Assembly (NCBI GenBank): GCA_949285075.1
Contig: CASDXF010000038.1
Coordinates: forward strand, 1 to 48,048
Reading direction: 5' to 3'
Length of the DNA: 48,048 nucleotides
Source of the DNA: an uncultured Bacteroides sp.
GTDB lineage: Bacteria; Bacteroidota; Bacteroidia; Bacteroidales; Bacteroidaceae
This document shows positions 16,890-24,833 of the stretch, one piece after another. The position numbers were made by a program, and so were the translations under genes. The notes beneath the pieces are model-generated. The model did no database searches. It had not been told where the DNA came from and saw only the letters and a program-made list of their open reading frames with translations. The first letter of the stretch is position 1, and each line of letters starts with the position of its first letter.

Positions 16890-17575
16890 TCAAATCAAAC
16901 TGTTTTTTACCATTAATAATGTAAACGAAAGCCCAATGGCAATGCTGACAATCAACAGCGAAGCCTGCACGAGCCGCGCGAACCCCGTCAGCACGTATCC
17001 CTCTACTACGTCAATCACTCCGTTAATCAAAGGTACGCCCGGCACCAAGTACAGCACACTGGTCGCTATCGCAATTTCAGATGTCGTGTCAAATATCAGC
17101 GCGATAGAGGCGCACATGGAAGCGACAAAAGCCGACACAATAAAGATAATGTAGTGATTGATCTTCCTCTCCTGCATCAGCTGCTTTAAAAAGAATCCCA
17201 CAAGAGTGGCGGAAAAGACAATTCCCATCGAACAAAGGTCTCCTCCGAAAAGCTTGCAGAACGAAGCGTTGGCACACCCCACCAGAATCAGGACAAACAA
17301 AGGATGTATTCTGGGAGCGCTCACTATCTTATAAAGCTTATAGGAAGCGACGGAATGTCAATGACCTCATTGCACGACTCATTGTTCTTCTTATCTACAA
17401 TGGTCAAGATAATGTTCTTATGAAATACACTTAGCTTAACGTTCACGTCAAAAGCCTCTCCGATTCGCTTGGTGTTGCGCACGACTCTCGACGTATGGAC
17501 ACCAGCCCCCATCAAATGGGCTGAATATTCCGCAATAAACTTTCCGATAGAAAACAAAGATTCATCTGTATTCAT
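16890..17575 (-). pseudogene. ThrE N-terminal (YjjP-like, DUF1212) subunit, split into two frames
   Basis: The first piece (17575-17324, 83 aa) reads SIGKFIAEYSAHLMGAGVHT, the conserved cytosolic start of the DUF1212 domain, and ends ...DIPSLPISFIR with a TAG. The second (17324-16890, 144 aa) reads SAPRIHPLFVLILVGCANAS and then the membrane helices, with SVLYLVPGVPLINGVIDVVE, the hallmark motif. The two frames overlap by one base (TAGTG), so a GTG could restart translation. From family length (about 255 aa) roughly 30 residues are missing at the join, between PISF and YKIVSAPR, so a short out-of-frame deletion is likely rather than a natural split. Could still make a two-chain protein if the restart works. 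Confidence 0.75.
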
Positions 17576-17831
17576 ATAACAAATTTTAAAATCGGCCGCA
17601 AAAATACAAAAAAACGATTATTCTCTGCCTTACTGTTCAACATTACTTAAATTCCTTCCCTTTCCACTTTATCAAGTAACATCAAGTAACGATACTTACT
17701 CCTATTTCTACGAGTCTCTTGATCCCTTATTTCAACTTCCGTCTCACTTCGACTTCTTTTTATAATGCAAAAAAAACGGGGAATGCCGTTTCTTGACACC
17801 CCCGTCCACTCATACTATCCTATGGTAAGTA
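17576..17831. other. Intergenic region upstream of the ThrE genes
   Basis: Contains a reverse-strand -7 element TATTTTTG (17606-17599) 24 nt before the ThrE start, a perfect tandem ATCAAGTAAC ATCAAGTAAC (17671-17690) with no known role, and the fba terminator at its right end. No gene seen. Confidence 0.5.
17769..17805 (-). terminator. Intrinsic terminator of fba
   Basis: On the reverse strand ACGGGG (17805-17800) pairs with CCCCGT (17781-17776) and is followed directly by a run of T, starting about 27 nt after the fba stop. Loop about 18 nt, which could hold a second small stem. Confidence 0.7.
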
Positions 17832-18836
17832 TTACTCGGCCAACTTATTATCAGAACCAAGTACATTGATAATCTTGTGCTTATACAGTTTCTCCATATT
17901 ATCACGAGCCGGTCCCAGATACTTACGCGGATCAAACTCTGCAGGCTTTTCAGCGAAGACCTTACGAATAGCCGCCGTCATAGCTAAGCGAGAGTCGGAG
18001 TCAATATTAATCTTGCAAACAGCAGACTTAGCAGCTTTGCGCAGTTCTTCTTCAGGAATACCAATAGCCGCTTCCAATTTACCGCCATATTTATTAATTG
18101 TATCCACTTCCTCTTGAGGAACTGAAGACGAGCCATGAAGGACAATAGGGAATCCCGGAAGTTTCTCCATAACAGCGTCCAATACAGAAAATTCCAATGG
18201 AGGAGGAACTAAACGACCAGTCTTCGGGTCAACATGACATTGTTCTGGCTTAAATTTATAAGCGCCATGAGAAGTACCTATAGAAATAGCCAAAGAATCG
18301 CAACCCGTACGAGTAGCAAAATCGATAACCTCTTCCGGATTTGTATAAGTATGATGTTCCGCTGAAACTTCATCCTCCACACCCGCTAATACACCTAGTT
18401 CACCCTCTACAGTTACATCAAACTGGTGAGCATAATCAACAACCTTCTTTGTCAATGCAACATTTTCTTCATAAGGGAGATGAGATCCATCAATCATTAC
18501 AGAAGAAAATCCCATATCGATACATGACTTACAAAGTTCAAAGCTGTCACCGTGATCTAAATGAAGTACAATTTCAGGATGAGCACACCCCAATTCCTTC
18601 GCATACTCAACAGCACCTTCAGCCATATAACGAAGCAATGTTTGGTTAGCGTAATTACGCGCACCCTTAGAGACCTGAAGAATAACCGGAGATTTTGTTT
18701 CTACCGCAGCCTTAATGATAGCCTGCAGCTGTTCCATATTGTTGAAATTAAAAGCCGGAATAGCATATCCACCCTTAATGGCTCTTGCAAACATATCTCT
18801 TGTGTTTACCAAGCCTAAATCCTTGTAATTTACCAT
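17832..18836 (-). CDS. fba: Class II fructose-1,6-bisphosphate aldolase
   Basis: 334 aa. Cleaves fructose-1,6-bisphosphate to DHAP and glyceraldehyde-3-phosphate in the cytoplasm, zinc dependent. Motifs: AIPAFNFNNMEQLQAI, VLHLDHGDSFELCKSCID (zinc His and active Asp), VEGELGVLAG (Glu), AISIGTSHGAYKFK (His), IVLHGSSSVPQEEV (His, phosphate loop), KINIDSDSRLAMT (Asn-Ile-Asp for DHAP). Length normal, not truncated. Single gene with its own terminator and a -7 element. AT-rich codons, like ppdK and unlike most other genes here, which suits a highly expressed core gene. Confidence 0.96.
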   Translation of the reverse strand: MVNYKDLGLVNTRDMFARAIKGGYAIPAFNFNNMEQLQAIIKAAVETKSPVILQVSKGARNYANQTLLRYMAEGAVEYAKELGCAHPEIVLHLDHGDSFELCKSCIDMGFSSVMIDGSHLPYEENVALTKKVVDYAHQFDVTVEGELGVLAGVEDEVSAEHHTYTNPEEVIDFATRTGCDSLAISIGTSHGAYKFKPEQCHVDPKTGRLVPPPLEFSVLDAVMEKLPGFPIVLHGSSSVPQEEVDTINKYGGKLEAAIGIPEEELRKAAKSAVCKINIDSDSRLAMTAAIRKVFAEKPAEFDPRKYLGPARDNMEKLYKHKIINVLGSDNKLAE

Positions 18837-18875
18837 TTTGTTTAATTTTTATTGTTAGTGAATTAAAAACCAATG

Positions 18876-18883
18876 CAAAAGTA
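18876..18883 (-). promoter_or_regulatory. -7 element for fba
   Basis: Reverse-strand TACTTTTG fits TAnnTTTG, 39 nt before the ATG, the same distance as for ppdK. Confidence 0.5.
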
Positions 18884-19092
18884 AACATTTCCTTATTAAT
18901 AACGAATTCCGAATAAGAAAATATAATAGAAAAAAACTTTAGCACCTATTCTAAAATTTATCGGCAAAGTCCATCTACTCTACTTATCGATTAACCCTTC
19001 CTCACACGGTTCTTTCATTTAAACTTTAATAGAAAATATTATTCCCCACCCACTTCCTACGGGAAGCAGGGGAATTTGTCTGCTTGATACCT
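18884..19092. other. Intergenic region, nothing recognised
   Basis: AT-rich sequence upstream of the fba promoter, up to an IS end at 19093. I see no gene, tRNA or repeat in it. Confidence 0.5.
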
Positions 19093-19112
19093 AATTATTG
19101 CTGTCCGATAAA
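19093..19112. repeat. Putative insertion-sequence end, copy 2
   Basis: AATTATTGCTGTCCGATAAA is the exact reverse complement of 197-216, where it flanks a transposase remnant. No transposase coding is readable next to it here, so this may be a solo or relict end. The flanks of the two copies do not match. Confidence 0.5.
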
Positions 19113-19137
19113 CTCGATTAAATATAAAAATGTAGCG

Positions 19138-19164
19138 CTCGACCATTGTTATTCAGTGGTCGAG
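19138..19164 (-). terminator. Hairpin downstream of the HAD gene
   Basis: CTCGACCA (19138-19145) pairs with TGGTCGAG (19157-19164), 11-nt loop. On the reverse strand it is followed by CGCTACATTTTTA, a weak U-run, about 170 nt after the HAD stop. Confidence 0.45.
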
Positions 19165-19189
19165 TCCTATTTTGTAATTCCAAGCCTCC

Positions 19190-19285
19190 TCAAAAGATAG
19201 ATAATTGGTAATCTTCTTTCTGCTCTACGTTTAATAGCGTTTTCCGACCTTTCTCCGGATGATTAAACTGACTGTAAATCGACAT
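19190..19285 (-). other. Possible 31-codon ORF or relict coding piece
   Basis: Reverse-strand ATG to TGA encodes 31 residues starting MSIYSQFNHPEKGRKTLLNV, hydrophilic and with normal amino-acid mix. It lies between the HAD gene and an IS end. It could be a relict transposase or small-protein piece; I do not recognise a family and would not annotate it as a gene without homologues. Confidence 0.2.
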
Positions 19286-19334
19286 AATACATGAGCGTAA
19301 TCCGCATCATGGTGGCAAGTAGCTTTATTTGCTT

Positions 19335-19982
19335 TTATACCATATTCTGCAATTTATCATAAGTCAACCCCATGAAGTTGTCAATAACCTGATGAGCCTT
19401 CTTCCCGATAGCCTCGCGAGAATTTGTCGTAGCTACTCCAAACACTATAGCTCCTGAATCCATGCCCGCCTGTAAACCATGAAAAGAATCTTCAAAAACA
19501 AAAGTCTCATCCGGAGTTACTCCAAAAATCTCCATTCCTAATAAAAAACAATCCGGAGCCGGCTTCGACCGTCGAAACATCTCCCCGGTAAGAATACGGT
19601 CCACCATTTCTTCCAATTCCGGATGAGCGTTATACACATTCCGCATTTTCTCCTTATTAGAACTGGTAACAATAGCCATCTTTACCCCATGAAGACGTAA
19701 ATCGGTCATAAAGCCCACAACTCCGGGCACGTAATCATAAGTCATGGTCTTTTCCAATAAATTCAATTCTTCCGTAATTCGTTTTTGTATATCCAAATTA
19801 TCCGAAAAATACTTAGCATAAATATCTGTCAGAGTCTGTCCCTTGATTCGCATTCCAAAGTTTCCATCTCCTAAATACTCTTTTCCTTTCCTGTTCCAAA
19901 AGCGGGTATACTGCGATTCTGTGTCACAAATCACTCCGTCAAAATCAAACAAAGCCAAAGCTAATTTTCTTTTTCTATCCAT
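19335..19982 (-). CDS. HAD superfamily hydrolase, beta-phosphoglucomutase-like
   Basis: 215 aa from MDRKRKLALALFDFDGVICD; a longer frame upstream would run through the divergent promoter and is rejected. Motif I DFDGVICDTE with nucleophile Asp and general acid Asp, motif II AIVTSSNKEKM (Thr/Ser), motif III Lys in RSKPAPDCFLL, motif IV VFEDSFHGLQAG. Helical cap between motifs I and II as in the PgmB/GPH subfamily. Probably a cytoplasmic sugar-phosphate phosphatase or phosphoglucomutase; substrate not predictable. Divergent from the MATE gene, 89 nt between starts. Confidence 0.88.
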   Translation of the reverse strand: MDRKRKLALALFDFDGVICDTESQYTRFWNRKGKEYLGDGNFGMRIKGQTLTDIYAKYFSDNLDIQKRITEELNLLEKTMTYDYVPGVVGFMTDLRLHGVKMAIVTSSNKEKMRNVYNAHPELEEMVDRILTGEMFRRSKPAPDCFLLGMEIFGVTPDETFVFEDSFHGLQAGMDSGAIVFGVATTNSREAIGKKAHQVIDNFMGLTYDKLQNMV

Positions 19983-20044
19983 CTTTAAGCATTTACCAAA
20001 CACCGCAAAGTTCCGAATAAATGACGAATCAAACAAATTATTCG

Positions 20045-20052
20045 TAACTTTG
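20045..20052 (+). promoter_or_regulatory. -7 element for the MATE gene
   Basis: TAACTTTG fits TAnnTTTG and ends 19 nt before the ATG at 20072. No -33 TTTG at the standard spacing. Confidence 0.5.
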
Positions 20053-20071
20053 CCACAAAAGCGCACAATAC

Positions 20072-21424
20072 ATGAGTAAGAATGATCCGCATACATTAGG
20101 CAAAGAACGGATAGGAAAATTGCTGCTTCAATATTCTATTCCAGCTATTATTGGAATGACTATCACCTCTATTTACAACATCATAGACAGCATTTTCATC
20201 GGTCATGGCGTAGGAGCTATGGCTATTGCCGGATTAGCAGTCAGTTTTCCGTTGATGAATCTTGTTGTCGCTTTCTGTACGTTGGTCTCGGCCGGAGGTT
20301 CCGCTATCGCATCCATCCGTTTAGGACAAAAGGATATGAAAGGAGCTAGAGAAGTCCTATCGCACACATTTGCGCTTTGTCTCACCAACTCCATATTTTT
20401 CGGTGGATTATCTATTCTGTTCTTGGACAAAATACTTGTCTTCTTCGGAGCAAGTCCCGACACACTGCCATATGCTCGGGACTTTATGCAAGTCATTCTA
20501 TTGGGAACTCCCGCCACGTACACTATGATTGGCCTAAACAATGTAATGCGTTCCACGGGGTATCCCCGGAAGGCAATGCTCACATCAATGGTAACAGTGG
20601 TCGTAAACATCATTCTCGCTCCCATTTTTATATTCCAGTTCGAATGGGGTATGCGGGGAGCCGCCATAGCAACAGTCACTTCGCAATTTATCGGTATGAT
20701 ATGGGTAGTAAGTCACTTCCTTAATAAGGAAAGTACCGTACATCTTGAAGGAAGCATCTGGAAACTCAAAAAAAGAATTGTCGGAAGCATTTTCGCTATC
20801 GGCATGTCTCCGTTCCTAATGAACGTATGCGCATGCGTTATCGTCATTATCCTGAACAATAGCCTACAGAAATATGGCGGAGACATGGCCATCGGAGCCT
20901 ATGGCATCATCAACCGGTTACTGACGCTCTACGTGATGGTCGTGCTCGGACTGAATCTAGGCATGCAGCCCATCGTTGGATATAATTTCGGTGCCATGAA
21001 TTTTGAACGCGTAAAGAGGACGCTACGGTTAGGCATTATTTCCGGAGTAATCATCACCAGTAGCGGTTTCCTTATCTGCGAGATTTTCCCTCATGGAGTA
21101 TCGGCCATATTCACCGATAACAATGAACTTATCGGACTGGCGGCCGATGGACTCCGCATAGCCGTCATGATGTTCCCTCTCGTAGGAGCGCAAATCGTAA
21201 TCAGCAACTTCTTCCAAAGCATAGGCAAAGCGAAAGTCAGTATCTTTCTTTCGCTAACCAGACAGTTGCTTTATCTGCTTCCCTGCCTGCTGCTTTTTCC
21301 TCATTGGTGGGGAGTAAACGGCGTATGGATTAGTATGCCCGTGTCAGACGCGTTAGCGTTCGCCACGGCGGTAATCAGCTTAACGTTCTACATTCGGAGC
21401 GTATCTAAACAGCGTCCCGCATAA
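20072..21424 (+). CDS. MATE family efflux transporter
   Basis: 450 aa, about twelve membrane helices in two repeats. Starts GKERIGKLLLQYSIPAIIGM, typical of the DinF/NorM-like MATE set in Bacteroidetes, with SIYNIIDSIFIGHGVGAMAI in helix 1-2, GTPATYTMIGLNNVMRSTGYP after repeat 1, and GLNLGMQPIVGYNFGA in repeat 2. Exports drugs or metabolites in exchange for Na+ or H+ at the inner membrane; substrate not known. Base composition rises from AT-rich at the 5' end to GC-richer at the 3' end. Confidence 0.93.
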   Translation: MSKNDPHTLGKERIGKLLLQYSIPAIIGMTITSIYNIIDSIFIGHGVGAMAIAGLAVSFPLMNLVVAFCTLVSAGGSAIASIRLGQKDMKGAREVLSHTFALCLTNSIFFGGLSILFLDKILVFFGASPDTLPYARDFMQVILLGTPATYTMIGLNNVMRSTGYPRKAMLTSMVTVVVNIILAPIFIFQFEWGMRGAAIATVTSQFIGMIWVVSHFLNKESTVHLEGSIWKLKKRIVGSIFAIGMSPFLMNVCACVIVIILNNSLQKYGGDMAIGAYGIINRLLTLYVMVVLGLNLGMQPIVGYNFGAMNFERVKRTLRLGIISGVIITSSGFLICEIFPHGVSAIFTDNNELIGLAADGLRIAVMMFPLVGAQIVISNFFQSIGKAKVSIFLSLTRQLLYLLPCLLLFPHWWGVNGVWISMPVSDALAFATAVISLTFYIRSVSKQRPA

Positions 21425-21544
21425 TCTTTTCAATATCCTAAACCTCTTCGATTGTGTCTTTATAAGGAAAACGAAAGCGGGGGATTTTTACGCTTCACAA
21501 AGAAAACTATATCTTCGCATCGAGTTTTCCACAAGGGATTCACC

Positions 21545-22348
21545 ATGCTTAGAAGAAATATATGTACCCTTTTGTCATGCGCCTTACTAATGGGATGCGA
21601 CATGATAGACTATCATCCCTATGATGTGCGCATTAGCGGAGAGACGGATATAAACGCCCGCAACATCACCCGCATAGAAGAAAGCTGTCAAGGAAAGACC
21701 ACGCTGCGTTTTGTCACAATGGGCGACTCGCAACGATGGTATGACGAAACGGAAGATTTCGTGAACGAGATTAACAAGCGGGAGGATATCGACTTCGTCA
21801 TTCACGGTGGAGACATGAGTGACTTCGGGCTGACGGACGAGTTCCTCATGCAACGTGACATCATGAACAGGCTGAATGTTCCCTATGTAGTCCTGATAGG
21901 AAATCATGACTGCTTAGGTACGGGCGAAGAGACATTCAAGGCGGTATTCGGAATGACGAACTTCTCATTCATCGCGGGAAACGTAAAGTTCGTCTGCCTT
22001 AATACCAATGCCTTAGAGTATGACTACTCGGAGCCCGTGCCGGACTTTACCTTCATGGAGCAGGAACAGTCAAGCCGCCGCGAGGAATTCGACAAGACCG
22101 TGGTATGCATGCACGTACAGCCCTTTTCGTCGGTATTTAATAATAACGTGGCGAACATATTCGAGTACTATGTCCTTCAATATCCGGGTATTCAATTCTG
22201 TACGGCGGCTCATAACCACGGCTTTTCCGACGAGGAACTGTTCGATGACGGGATGCACTACATCGTGAGCGACTGCATGAAGAGCCGCACCTATTTATTA
22301 TTCACCATCAACGAGGAGGGCTATGAATATGAGTTGGTCAAGTATTAA
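21545..22348 (+). CDS. Metallophosphoesterase lipoprotein
   Basis: 267 aa from MLRRNICTLLSCALLMGCDM; the upstream in-frame ATG at 21452 is rejected because the lipoprotein signal (lipobox LLMGC, Cys about residue 18) starts here. Calcineurin-like motifs: FVTMGDSQRW (Asp), VIHGGDMSDFG (GGD), VVLIGNHDCLG (GNHD), VCMHVQPF (His) and CTAAHNHGF (His pair, in place of GHxH). Metal-dependent phosphoesterase on the periplasmic side, substrate unknown. Its last 26 nt overlap the start of the next gene, so the two are probably co-translated. A TATCTTCG -7-like element is near 21510. Confidence 0.85.
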   Translation: MLRRNICTLLSCALLMGCDMIDYHPYDVRISGETDINARNITRIEESCQGKTTLRFVTMGDSQRWYDETEDFVNEINKREDIDFVIHGGDMSDFGLTDEFLMQRDIMNRLNVPYVVLIGNHDCLGTGEETFKAVFGMTNFSFIAGNVKFVCLNTNALEYDYSEPVPDFTFMEQEQSSRREEFDKTVVCMHVQPFSSVFNNNVANIFEYYVLQYPGIQFCTAAHNHGFSDEELFDDGMHYIVSDCMKSRTYLLFTINEEGYEYELVKY

Positions 22349-23024
22349 ACGCGTCGTCCCGGTCGTGGCCATAGTCGTGTCATCGGCTATTCCCCTCCAC
22401 GCGTCCGTTTCCTGCCCGACGGACTCCACCGTCAAAGACAGCGCGTCCGCCGTCAAGCCTACCCGTTATGAAAAGCATGCGCACCGGATGCGCAAGAACT
22501 GGGAGCGACTTACTCCATCGTACGGAAAGATTCAGTACGCGGGCAATATGGGACTGCTCTCCTTCGGCACGGGATGGGACTACGGGAAGCGTAACCAGTG
22601 GGAGACAGACCTGTACTTCGGGTTCGTGCCCAAATACTCGTCGAAGAAAGCTAAGGCCACAATGACGCTGAAACAGAACTACATGCCGTGGAACGTTCCG
22701 CTAGGCAAGGGATTCAGCGTAGAGCCACTGGCCTGCGGCCTCTATCTGAATACGGTATTCGGCGACCAGTTCTGGGTAAACGAGCCGGAACGCTATCCCA
22801 AAGGATATTACGGGTTCTCCAGTAAGGTACGGATACACGTCTATCTGGGGCAACGGGTCGGATACGAGATTCCCCCGAGATTCAGGCTCGGGGCAAGAGC
22901 CGTAACCTTTTTCTACGAGCTCAGCACCTGCGACCTGTTCCTCATCAGCGCCATCACGAACCGGTATCTCCGTCCCCGCGACTACATGAGCCTCTCGTTC
23001 GGGCTGAAGTTTCAATGGCTGTGA
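22323..23024 (+). CDS. Hypothetical outer-membrane-like protein
   Basis: 233 aa with a signal peptide (RVVPVVAIVVSSAIPLHASV, cleavage near residue 28; a second ATG at 22329 is an equally good start). After a basic linker the body is made of alternating beta-strand-like segments (YAGNMGLLSFGTGWDYG, WETDLYFGFVPKY, EPLACGLYLNTVFG) and ends with an aromatic FGLKFQWL, typical of the last strand of an outer-membrane barrel. No family assigned. Overlaps the preceding phosphoesterase gene by 26 nt. Confidence 0.7.
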   Translation: MNMSWSSIKRVVPVVAIVVSSAIPLHASVSCPTDSTVKDSASAVKPTRYEKHAHRMRKNWERLTPSYGKIQYAGNMGLLSFGTGWDYGKRNQWETDLYFGFVPKYSSKKAKATMTLKQNYMPWNVPLGKGFSVEPLACGLYLNTVFGDQFWVNEPERYPKGYYGFSSKVRIHVYLGQRVGYEIPPRFRLGARAVTFFYELSTCDLFLISAITNRYLRPRDYMSLSFGLKFQWL

Positions 23025-23057
23025 CGGGGAGAACACAGCTTGCAGGAGAAGTGTGAC

Positions 23058-23079
23058 AGAGGGGAAGGCCCGCCCCTCT
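23058..23079 (+). terminator. Hairpin after the outer-membrane-like gene
   Basis: AGAGGGG (23058-23064) pairs with CCCCTCT (23073-23079), 8-nt loop, about 35 nt after the stop, no T-run. Weak candidate. Confidence 0.35.
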
Positions 23080-23273
23080 CAGCGCCACGATTCGGGACGT
23101 AAAGCGAATTTCGTCCGGACAATCTTTCCCGCATCCCGGATAAATCACTACTTTCGCGGATAAGCACTAAGGAGGGCTCCCGCCCTTCGCCGCCGCCCTT
23201 CCACGGGGCAAGCGGCCTTAGGGCTTAAGCAACGGTATCATTACTTCATGGATATTACTTAACTTAGCGAATT

Positions 23274-24749
23274 ATGACTTTCACGGCAGAAAACATCCTC
23301 CTCGTGGGATCCGTACTACTTTTCGTCAGCATCGTGGCGGGCAAGACCGGCTACCGCTTCGGCGTGCCCGCGCTGCTGCTCTTCCTTGTGGTAGGCATGC
23401 TGTTCGGCAGCGACGGCCTCGGCTTCCAGTTCCACAACGCCGACGAGGCGCAGTTCATCGGCATGGTGGCGCTGAGCGTCATCCTCTTCTCCGGAGGAAT
23501 GGACACGAAGTTCAGAGAGATTAGGCCGGTTCTGGCTCCGGGCATCGCGCTCTCCACCGCAGGGGTACTGCTGACGGCCTTCTTCACGGGGGTATTCATC
23601 TGGTGGATTTCGGGGATGAGCTGGACCAACATCTGCCTGCCATTCACCACCTCGCTGCTGCTCGCCGCCACCATGTCGTCCACCGACTCGGCCTCCGTCT
23701 TCGCCATACTGCGGTCGCAGAGGATGAACCTGAAGCACAACCTCCGCCCGATGCTCGAACTGGAGAGCGGAAGCAACGACCCGATGGCCTACATGCTGAC
23801 CATCGTGCTGATACAGTTTATCCAGTCAGAAGGCATGGGGGCCGGCTCCATCGCGCTGTCCTTCCTCGTGCAGTTCGCCATCGGAGCGGCGGGAGGATAC
23901 GTCCTCGGCAAGTTGGCCATCTGGATGCTCAACAAGCTGAACATCGACAATCAGTCCCTCTACCCCATCCTGCTGCTCGCCTTCGTGTTCTTCACCTTCT
24001 CCTTCACCAATCTGCTGAAGGGCAACGGCTACCTCGCCGTCTATATAGCGGGCATCATGGTGGGCAACAACAAGATAATGCACCGCAGGCAGATACACAC
24101 CTTCATGGACGGGCTGACGTGGCTCTTCCAAATCATCATGTTCCTCTGCCTCGGACTGCTCGTCAATCCGCACGAGATGATTGAGGTGGCCGTCGTAGCG
24201 CTGCTCATCGGAGTCTTCATGATTCTGGTGGGACGGCCGCTAAGCGTGTTCCTCAGCCTGCTGCCCTTCCGCGGCGTCACGACGAAGTCGCGCCTCTTCG
24301 TCTCGTGGGTGGGGCTCCGCGGGGCGGTTCCCATCATCTTCGCCACCTATCCCGTGGTGGCGGGCGTGGAGGGGTCTAACCTTATCTTCAACATCGTGTT
24401 CTTCATCACCATCCTCTCTCTGGTGATACAGGGAACTACCGTATCGGCGGCGGCGCGCCTGCTGGGACTGTCGGCTCCCCTCCCGAAGACGGGCAACGCG
24501 TTCGGAGTGGAGCTGCCCGAAGAGATAGACAGCGACCTGAGCGACATGACCGTCACGCCGGAAATGCTGAGCGAGGCGGACACGCTGAAGGACATGAACC
24601 TGCCCCGGGGGACGCTAGTCATGATAGTGAAGCGGGGCGACGAGTTCCTCATACCGAACGGCACGCTGAAGCTCAAGGCGGGCGACAAACTGCTGCTTAT
24701 CTCGGAAAGGAACGGGCGAGAGGGAAAGCGGCCAGTTAATTTAACGTAA
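23274..24749 (+). CDS. Potassium/proton antiporter, CvrA/NhaP2 type
   Basis: 491 aa. Twelve or more membrane helices of the CPA1 Na+/H+ exchanger fold: FGVPALLLFLVVGMLFGSDG, LFSGGMDTKF, MSSTDSASVFAILRSQ, ELESGSNDPMAYMLT (the conserved acidic pair region), LFVSWVGLRGAVPIIFATYP. After about residue 400 comes a cytosolic RCK_C/TrkA_C domain (TLVMIVKRGDEFLIPNGTLK, then LKAGDKLLLIS). Extrudes K+ or Na+ for H+ under osmotic or alkaline stress. Monocistronic; preceded by a 250-nt region with no gene. Confidence 0.9.
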   Translation: MTFTAENILLVGSVLLFVSIVAGKTGYRFGVPALLLFLVVGMLFGSDGLGFQFHNADEAQFIGMVALSVILFSGGMDTKFREIRPVLAPGIALSTAGVLLTAFFTGVFIWWISGMSWTNICLPFTTSLLLAATMSSTDSASVFAILRSQRMNLKHNLRPMLELESGSNDPMAYMLTIVLIQFIQSEGMGAGSIALSFLVQFAIGAAGGYVLGKLAIWMLNKLNIDNQSLYPILLLAFVFFTFSFTNLLKGNGYLAVYIAGIMVGNNKIMHRRQIHTFMDGLTWLFQIIMFLCLGLLVNPHEMIEVAVVALLIGVFMILVGRPLSVFLSLLPFRGVTTKSRLFVSWVGLRGAVPIIFATYPVVAGVEGSNLIFNIVFFITILSLVIQGTTVSAAARLLGLSAPLPKTGNAFGVELPEEIDSDLSDMTVTPEMLSEADTLKDMNLPRGTLVMIVKRGDEFLIPNGTLKLKAGDKLLLISERNGREGKRPVNLT

Positions 24750-24788
24750 AACTCGCCCGCGCAGTCAAGCTCTATGTTAACGATACAT

Positions 24789-24796
24789 TACATTTG
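24789..24796 (+). promoter_or_regulatory. -7 element for the acyl-CoA synthetase gene
   Basis: TACATTTG fits TAnnTTTG. The expected transcript start (about 24803) leaves about 31 nt before the ATG at 24834 but only 10 nt before the ATG at 24813, favouring the inner start. Confidence 0.5.
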
Positions 24797-24833
24797 CACG
24801 AATTTAAACTAAATGTGCAAAAGACCACAAGCA

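Noticed and set aside
19138-19164. tRNA-like stem in the intergenic region
   Set aside because: A single 8-bp hairpin with no cloverleaf, anticodon arm or CCA-proximal acceptor stem; reads as a terminator. No tRNA was recognised anywhere in the window.
19983-20096. 38-residue N-terminal extension of the HAD hydrolase
   Set aside because: It would overlap the divergent MATE promoter and start codon and has no family similarity; MDRKRKLALALFDFDGV is the natural start.
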